Origin: Microbacterium aurantiacum
GTDB taxonomy: Bacteria; Actinomycetota; Actinomycetes; Actinomycetales; Microbacteriaceae
Length of the DNA: 64,000 bases
Assembly (NCBI RefSeq): GCF_021654035.1
Contig: NZ_JAJPDW010000007.1
Coordinates: 33,830 to 97,829 of the forward strand
Direction of reading: 5' to 3'
The notes beneath the pieces are model-generated. The model had not been told where the DNA came from. It made no database searches and saw only the letters and a list, made by a program, of their open reading frames with translations. Positions 60,178-64,000 of this stretch are shown here, one piece after another (the first letter of the stretch is position 1; each line of letters starts with the position of its first letter). The position numbers and the translations under genes are program-made.

Positions 60178-60839
60178 AGCAGGTGACGCGCGGCCTCCCG
60201 GCGCGACAATGCGCGGAGGTCGTGAGCATCGAGGTAGGCGCGCACCCAGTCCGGATCTGTCCGCGCGTAGTCGCGGAGCGCCCAGCCGATCGCCTTGGCG
60301 ACGAAGAACTCCGCGTCCCCGCGGTTGGGCTCGATGACGTCGGCCAGGAGCGCGCGATCCGTGTTGTGCTTCCTGCCGAGTTGGGAGATGATCGCGAGCC
60401 GCCGCATCCAGAGGTCCTCGTCGACGCTCCACGCGCGGACCGCGCGCGCGGTGGTCACGGCATCCGCGTCCAGCATGTCGGCTACGCGGTGGCTCAGTTC
60501 GTCCGTGATGTCCCACCATCGCCCGAACCGGACCATGGCGGTCACGACCCCGAGGGTGTCCGGCGCCTGACGTAACCCGGGAAGGCCTCGGAGGGCCATC
60601 GCGGCGTACCACTCCTCCCGGCGGGTGACGGTGTCCCAGAGAACGGATGCCGCCTCCGCCGCGACCGGGATGTCGTAAGGTCGCGCGGCCGCACGTGCCA
60701 CCGCGCGGACCTCGGGAAGGCGCACCCCGTAGAACGGGAGCGCCGACTTCATGTACGCCTGCTGGGCCATCGCCCTCTCGGGATCAGCCCGTGCGCGAAG
60801 CGCGTCCCTGATCTCCCGCACCAGGCCGTCGGATTCCAT
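60174..60839 (-). CDS. DNA alkylation repair protein (AlkD-like glycosylase)
   Basis: 221 residues, all-helical HEAT-like repeats. YMKSALPFYGVRLPEVRAVA, REEWYAAMALRGLPGLRQ, WWDITDELSHRVADML, WMRRLAIISQLGRKHNTDRA and FVAKAIGWALRDYARTDPDW are the AlkD family stretches, the last containing the catalytic Asp. Excises bulky alkylated purines. The ATG at 60839 begins MESDGLVREIRDALRARADP. The tRNA-Val terminator lies 35 bp upstream and separates the two units. Confidence 0.88.
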   Translation of the reverse strand: MESDGLVREIRDALRARADPERAMAQQAYMKSALPFYGVRLPEVRAVARAAARPYDIPVAAEAASVLWDTVTRREEWYAAMALRGLPGLRQAPDTLGVVTAMVRFGRWWDITDELSHRVADMLDADAVTTARAVRAWSVDEDLWMRRLAIISQLGRKHNTDRALLADVIEPNRGDAEFFVAKAIGWALRDYARTDPDWVRAYLDAHDLRALSRREAARHLL

Positions 60840-60873
60840 GCCGAGACGATAGCCCGCGCAGAACCGAACAATG

Positions 60874-60900
60874 AAAAAACCCCCGGTAAACCGGGGGTTT
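60874..60900 (-). terminator. Rho-independent terminator of the tRNA-Gly-Cys-Val unit
   Basis: AAACCCCCGG (60877-60886) and CCGGGGGTTT (60891-60900) form a perfect 10-bp stem with a TAAA loop. On the minus strand it is followed by TTTTTT. It begins 7 bp after the tRNA-Val 3' end. Confidence 0.9.
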
Positions 60901-60907
60901 AGTTCTG

Positions 60908-60979
60908 TGCGCGATACTGGGATCGAACCAGTGACCTCTTCCGTGTCAGGGAAGCGCGCTACCGCTGCGCCAATCGCGC
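60908..60979 (-). tRNA. tRNA-Val (GAC)
   Basis: 72 nt. Acceptor stem GCGCGAT/ATCGCGC, discriminator A, anticodon stem-loop CTTCCCTGACACGGAAG with anticodon GAC, and T-arm ACTGGTTCGATCCCAGT. The CCA end is not encoded. Last tRNA of the minus-strand group, followed by a strong terminator. Confidence 0.95.
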
Positions 60980-61005
60980 CCGTATGGGCTATGAAGTTGT
61001 GAGCG

Positions 61006-61076
61006 AGGTGGCGACGGGATTCGAACCCGTGTAAACGGCTTTGCAGGCCGGTGCCTAGCCGCTCGGCCACGCCACC
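61006..61076 (-). tRNA. tRNA-Cys (GCA)
   Basis: 71 nt. Acceptor stem GGTGGCG/CGCCACC with discriminator U (required by CysRS), anticodon stem-loop CGGCCTGCAAAGCCG with anticodon GCA, T-arm ACGGGTTCGAATCCCGT. CCA not encoded. Confidence 0.95.
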
Positions 61077-61123
61077 GCGTGTGGTTTGACCCCACGTGCT
61101 GGTTCCAGGAACCACTGCACTCG

Positions 61124-61196
61124 AGCGGATGACGAGACTCGAACTCGCGACCCTCACCTTGGCAAGGTGATGCGCTACCAACTGCGCTACATCCGC
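61124..61196 (-). tRNA. tRNA-Gly (GCC)
   Basis: 73 nt. Acceptor stem GCGGATG/CATCCGC, discriminator U, anticodon stem-loop TCACCTTGCCAAGGTGA with anticodon GCC, T-arm GCGAGTTCGAGTCTCGT. First tRNA of the minus-strand group; a promoter candidate lies 32 bp upstream. Confidence 0.95.
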
Positions 61197-61227
61197 ATGC
61201 TCCCGGATTTCCCCGGGCGCTTGAATG

Positions 61228-61256
61228 ACTTTAGCCCAGGACGGGCCGAGTGCAAA
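61228..61256 (-). promoter_or_regulatory. Promoter of the tRNA-Gly-Cys-Val unit
   Basis: On the minus strand TTTGCA (61256-61251) and TAAAGT (61233-61228) are separated by 17 bp, a good -35/-10 pair. They are placed 31 nt before the tRNA-Gly 5' end. Confidence 0.55.
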
Positions 61257-61316
61257 ACCAGCCGCGCCCCGGGTGTGTCCTCGCCGCCGGTGTCGTTCGC
61301 GGCCGTCCGCGTCGGG

Positions 61317-61322
61317 TAGGAT
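61317..61322 (+). promoter_or_regulatory. Candidate -10 element (TAGGAT) for tRNA-Val (CAC)
   Basis: TAGGAT fits TANNNT and ends 22 nt before the tRNA 5' end, allowing a short processed leader. The -35 region is not consensus. Confidence 0.4.
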
Positions 61323-61344
61323 CGGTATCCGGCCTCACGGCCAT

Positions 61345-61417
61345 GGGCGATTGGCGCAGTTGGTAGCGCGCTTCCTTCACACGGAAGAGGTCATCGGTTC
61401 GAGTCCGGTATCGCCCA
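61345..61417 (+). tRNA. tRNA-Val (CAC)
   Basis: 73 nt. Acceptor stem GGGCGAT/ATCGCCC, discriminator A, anticodon stem-loop CTTCCTTCACACGGAAG with anticodon CAC, T-arm ATCGGTTCGAGTCCGGT. It is clearly related in sequence to the tRNA-Val (GAC) on the other strand. A terminator follows 5 bp downstream. Confidence 0.95.
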
Positions 61418-61422
61418 CTTCT

Positions 61423-61447
61423 GACCCCCGCCTCGGCGGGGGTCTTT
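61423..61447 (+). terminator. Terminator of tRNA-Val (CAC)
   Basis: GACCCCCGCC (61423-61432) and GGCGGGGGTC (61435-61444) are perfectly complementary, followed by TTT. It also faces the opposing PemK-like gene, 34 bp away, and may work in both directions. Confidence 0.85.
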
Positions 61448-61480
61448 GCGTGCGGGCGGGGTCCGTGGGTTCACGGACGG

Positions 61481-61786
61481 TCAGGCTCCGGCATCCCATC
61501 CGTAGCGCTGCTGCAGCGCCCGCGCGACGCGCGTGAATCGCTCGAGGTCGAGAGCTGCGGCTTCCCGGCGCATGCCGTCCCGGTGGACGAGGTAGATCTG
61601 CTCGATATCCACCCAGGATGGTCGCCCCTGCGAATCCCACGCCCCCGAGCCGAGCGGGAGGAAATCGCGGTCTCCGTCGTGAGCCCTGCTGGTCAGCCGC
61701 ACGCCGTACACGTGGTCGTCGTCGCGCCGAGCGATGACGAGCACAGGACGATCCTTTCCCCGCCCGTCGTTCTCGACGTAGGGCAC
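61481..61786 (-). pseudogene. MazF/PemK-family toxin-like gene, apparently lacking its normal 5' end
   Basis: From the only usable start (GTG at 61786) it encodes 101 residues: KDRPVLVIARRDDDHVYGVR, DRDFLPLGSGAWDSQGRPSW and VDIEQIYLVHRDGMRREAAA, typical of an actinobacterial PemK/MazF-like family. The frame stays open upstream to 62059 and still encodes family-like sequence (LAYAPDADGDPDAGEVIWTW). GEVIW corresponds to the first beta-strand of the fold. Yet no ATG, GTG or TTG occurs in frame between 61787 and the stop codon at 62060-62062. So either the 5' part was lost, with a junction somewhere upstream, or a non-standard start is used. No antitoxin gene is adjacent. The 61787-62059 stretch contains no other gene I can support. 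Confidence 0.6.
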
Positions 61787-62059
61787 CCACGTCCAGATGA
61801 CCTCGCCCGCATCAGGGTCTCCGTCCGCATCGGGGGCGTACGCGAGCCTCAGGTCCGCGGGCCGCGGCGGTCGGATCTGCCGAGTGGTGTGCGGAACGGA
61901 TGACGGTGCCTCCGCGTGACGGGAGGTGTAGGAACCGCTCAGAGTTGTCCGCGGTGCCAGCCACAGAGCCGGGATCTCCCACCGAAGATGTCCACCGGAG
62001 TGCGGCCAGATTCTGTGCTGAGTTGTCCACGACGGCTGCGGCCAGCTTCGTCGAAGCCG

Positions 62060-62446
62060 TCAGTACTTGATTTCCGCTGGATCTCTGAACGCCACTAGAC
62101 CTACGAGATTTCCTTCGGGGTCGCGAATGAATGCTTGCCATTCTTCTCGCCCTGCTGGTCCGAGCGCATCTGTGGTGTGAGTGAAGATCGGCCGCCCCGG
62201 GGATACGATTTCGACCTCGCCGGCTCGGTCGACGGCTAACTCCAGATCATCGACGCGGAGGTAGAGCAGCGCTGACGGTGCCGCGCTCTCGAGTAGCAAA
62301 CGGACGCCGTCGAGATCGAAGAACACCAAACCGGGCGGATCGAATCGGGCCACAGGGGCGGAGCCGAGCAGTGCGGAATAGAAGGCTGTGGCGCGTTCCA
62401 GATCGACCACGCGCTGGGCTACTTGGACGAGAGACGCCATGCTCAT
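62060..62446 (-). CDS. VOC/glyoxalase-family protein
   Basis: 128 residues, single glyoxalase/bleomycin-resistance-type unit. VVDLERATAFYSALLGSAPV, FFDLDGVRLLLE, ALLYLRVDDLELAVDRAG and the ending EWQAFIRDPEGNLVGLVAFR are typical. Substrate unknown. The ATG at 62446 overlaps the DUF1801 stop (ATGA); an ATG two codons on is the alternative. Last gene of the accessory operon. Codons are visibly more A/T-ending than in the core genes. Confidence 0.8.
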   Translation of the reverse strand: MSMASLVQVAQRVVDLERATAFYSALLGSAPVARFDPPGLVFFDLDGVRLLLESAAPSALLYLRVDDLELAVDRAGEVEIVSPGRPIFTHTTDALGPAGREEWQAFIRDPEGNLVGLVAFRDPAEIKY

Positions 62447-62847
62447 TTGCCGTCGCCGTGCACGTCTCGAATGACGGCGAGGGAGCGATCGAGTAGTTCC
62501 CGCAGCGCATCTTGGTCCACCCCCGACAATCGGGGGAGGTAGAGGCACGCGCTACTGGTGCGGTGTGGACCGAGCCGCTCGAGCAGGTCGGGCCACCGCT
62601 CGGCAAACCCCTCGACCAGGTAAAGCGTGTGCTTGGACCCGGAAGCGAAGGCGATCTCAGGCGCGATACCCTCTCGCCCGCTGTCGTACGCGTAGCCGTA
62701 TTGGCCGAACCCGACAATCCGTTCCGCCCACACCACCGGCGGGCGCTGTGCAACGTGCTCGAAGAGCTCGAGGAGTTCGGTTACCTCGCCGCGTCGTGGC
62801 CCGGTTGCCCGGTCCAGCGCCTCGTCGACGCTGGTGTCGGAAGGCAT
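62443..62847 (-). CDS. DUF1801-family protein
   Basis: 134 residues. RRGEVTELLELFEHVAQRPP, VVWAERIVGFGQYGYAYDSG, EIAFASGSKHTLYLVEGFAE and SSACLYLPRLSGVDQDALRE match the DUF1801 (YdhG-like) fold. Function unknown. The start overlaps the SRPBCC stop by one base (TGATG), and the end overlaps the VOC gene. Confidence 0.8.
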   Translation of the reverse strand: MPSDTSVDEALDRATGPRRGEVTELLELFEHVAQRPPVVWAERIVGFGQYGYAYDSGREGIAPEIAFASGSKHTLYLVEGFAERWPDLLERLGPHRTSSACLYLPRLSGVDQDALRELLDRSLAVIRDVHGDGK

Positions 62848-63302
62848 CACGAGGCGGTCTCCGTTGCTCGCTGCGATTCGATGTATGCCTTGAGTCGGGC
62901 CAGATGGTCGCCGTCCTCCTTCTTTGTGATCGCGGCCACCAGGGGCAGCATCATCCGCCGCAGTCCGCCGGCGGCGAGCTCGCACGTCCACTCGATCCGC
63001 GTGCCGGTGCCGGCCGGGTGCAGCCGGTAGACGTAGGTCGCGGTGATGCCCTCCGCCTCGCTGGCGACCGCAAAAGCGGTGGGCGGCTCGAGAGCCACGA
63101 TCTGCAGCTGCCCCGTCGCCTCCTTGCTCTTCACTCGGCGCGTCTCCTCGATGACGGACCCCACAGCGAGCGGGCCATCCGTCACCTTCACGCTCTTCAC
63201 GACACCGTCGACGTAGTCGACCGCCCTTGTGGGATCTGCCAGCACTGCGAACACTTCCTGTTGCGATCTGTCGATGTGCTCGGTGAACTCGAAAGCGATC
63301 AT
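62847..63302 (-). CDS. SRPBCC (START-like) family protein
   Basis: 151 residues, helix-grip fold. It starts MIAFEFTEHIDRSQQEVFAV. VDGVVKSVKVTDGPLAVGSV, TAFAVASEAEGITATYVYRL and TGTRIEWTCELAAGGLRRMM are typical of polyketide-cyclase/dehydrase-like SRPBCC proteins that bind hydrophobic ligands. The ligand is unknown. It overlaps the regulator gene by ATGA and DUF1801 by one base, so the products are probably made together. Confidence 0.8.
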   Translation of the reverse strand: MIAFEFTEHIDRSQQEVFAVLADPTRAVDYVDGVVKSVKVTDGPLAVGSVIEETRRVKSKEATGQLQIVALEPPTAFAVASEAEGITATYVYRLHPAGTGTRIEWTCELAAGGLRRMMLPLVAAITKKEDGDHLARLKAYIESQRATETAS

Positions 63303-64000
63303 GGGCCTTCTCCTGGGTGATGGTCGGGGTGGTGATCAAGAGGCACATAGGCGTCTGTCCAGCTGACGCGAACGGCGTCGTTCGCGCGCTGGTCGACGTG
63401 ATGGATCTCGAAGGGCGGTGCGCAGCGCAACCGCCACCCTTCTGAGGGCATCCATTGCACCCCGATAGCCGCGAAGGTCTTCGCGATCTGCTCTGCACCG
63501 CCGGTGTGCCGATGCGCGACGCACACCTGCGCCGGCATCTGGCGGTAGGTGAAGGGGTGGGGTGGATCTATCGGTGCGGCAATGGGGATGCCAGCGTCGA
63601 AGCGGATCTGCTCGTTGTCCACCACGTAAGGGTCATCTGGGGTGATGCCCACGAGGAGGTCGGAGGAGTGGGCGATGCCGTGCTCTATCGCGAAGGCCCT
63701 CAGCTGCTGCCACGGCTCGACCGATGGGTGCCCGATGCCGAGGCCGTTGTACCCGCGATGACGGAGGACGAGCAGGTGCCGCTCGGGGGTGCTCTCAACC
63801 CGTACCGGGACGGCATCGAGGTCATAACGGAGTGTCAGCGGCGTCTCTTCTGCGAAGCCCGCAAACGTCGTGCTCTGCTGCGCCAGGTCCGCGTGCTCGC
63901 GGTACGCGCGCAGCATCCTCCGATACTCCGATGGACTGATCTCGAACCGCTGCACGAACGCGCGTGTGAAGGTCTCGGGCGTTGCGAACCCGGATTCCAA
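63299..64000 (-). CDS. AraC-family regulator with GyrI-like ligand-binding domain (5' end outside window)
   Basis: 233 residues visible. The first ones (SGFATPETFTRAFVQRFEIS, then PSEYRRMLRAYREHADLA) are the second helix-turn-helix of an AraC DNA-binding domain, so the first one lies beyond position 64000 and the gene is partial. The rest is a GyrI-like/effector-binding domain: RYDLDAVPVRVESTPERHLL, HRGYNGLG and the ending SEGWRLRCAPPFEIHH. Rob-type regulators of this layout respond to small toxic molecules. It heads an overlapping operon with SRPBCC, DUF1801 and VOC genes, which it may control. Confidence 0.82.
   Translation of the reverse strand: MESGFATPETFTRAFVQRFEISPSEYRRMLRAYREHADLAQQSTTFAGFAEETPLTLRYDLDAVPVRVESTPERHLLVLRHRGYNGLGIGHPSVEPWQQLRAFAIEHGIAHSSDLLVGITPDDPYVVDNEQIRFDAGIPIAAPIDPPHPFTYRQMPAQVCVAHRHTGGAEQIAKTFAAIGVQWMPSEGWRLRCAPPFEIHHVDQRANDAVRVSWTDAYVPLDHHPDHHPGEGP

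Noticed and set aside
61787..62059. A separate gene in the stretch between the PemK-like and VOC genes
   Set aside because: No frame has a credible start, ribosome site or domain. The only meaningful sequence is the in-frame upstream part of the PemK-like gene.

Overview
This looks like chromosomal DNA of a high-GC Gram-positive actinobacterium, most probably Microbacterium or a close relative in the Microbacteriaceae. The reasons are very high GC with GC-ending codons, frequent GTG starts, and two gene orders typical of actinobacteria that can be matched to Mycobacterium tuberculosis: alaS-ruvX-mltG-aroE/C/K/B/Q-efp-nusB-pyrR/B/C-(Rv1382-like)-carAB-pyrF-(mIHF)gmk-rpoZ-metK-priA-fmt-rsmB, and thrS-HIT-pdxST-yebC-ruvCAB-yajC-secDF-relA. 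The genus is an inference. No 16S rRNA gene lies in the window.

Layout. 1-1.2 kb: the 3' part of a glutaminase gene, entering from the left edge. 1.2-7.1 kb (minus strand): rsmB, fmt, priA, metK and rpoZ, serving translation, replication restart, methyl-donor synthesis and RNA polymerase. 7.1-13.8 kb (minus): an inserted, tightly packed cassette with an SsuABC-type sulfonate importer, acetyl-CoA synthetase, O-acetylhomoserine sulfhydrylase and a CoA-binding protein. 13.9-23.5 kb (minus): an eight-gene pyrimidine operon from pyrR to a guanylate kinase fused to an actinobacterial IHF-like domain, headed by a PyrR-binding RNA element. 23.5-28.1 kb: an MBL-fold/Rieske protein and a SNF2-family ATPase. 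28.2-38.3 kb (minus): nusB, efp, the shikimate-pathway genes, mltG, ruvX and alaS. 38.3-43.3 kb: rpsD with a structured leader, rarA, and three plus-strand genes, including what looks like a cyclophilin membrane anchor that has lost its catalytic domain. 43.2-56.9 kb: relA, secDF-yajC, ruvCAB with a candidate LexA box, yebC, pdxST diverging from pdxR-pdxY, a lipoprotein and an Ap4A-phosphorylase-like HIT protein. 56.9-60.8 kb: thrS, an ArsB/SLC13-like permease and an AlkD-like DNA glycosylase. 60.9-61.4 kb: four tRNA genes with clear terminators. 61.5-64 kb: an accessory region with a MazF/PemK-like gene that appears to lack its 5' end, and a four-gene overlapping operon (AraC-GyrI regulator, SRPBCC, DUF1801, VOC), cut by the right edge.

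How the genes work together. The pyr block makes UMP and feeds nucleotide kinases. The aro block makes chorismate. The sulfur cassette plausibly links sulfonate uptake, sulfide incorporation into homocysteine and recovery of the released acetate, upstream of metK. The pdx genes make and salvage PLP, which MetY also needs. No CRISPR array, rRNA operon, transposase, prophage or replication origin was seen. No gene-free stretch exceeds about 300 bases. The longest is 61787-62059, described under the PemK-like gene.
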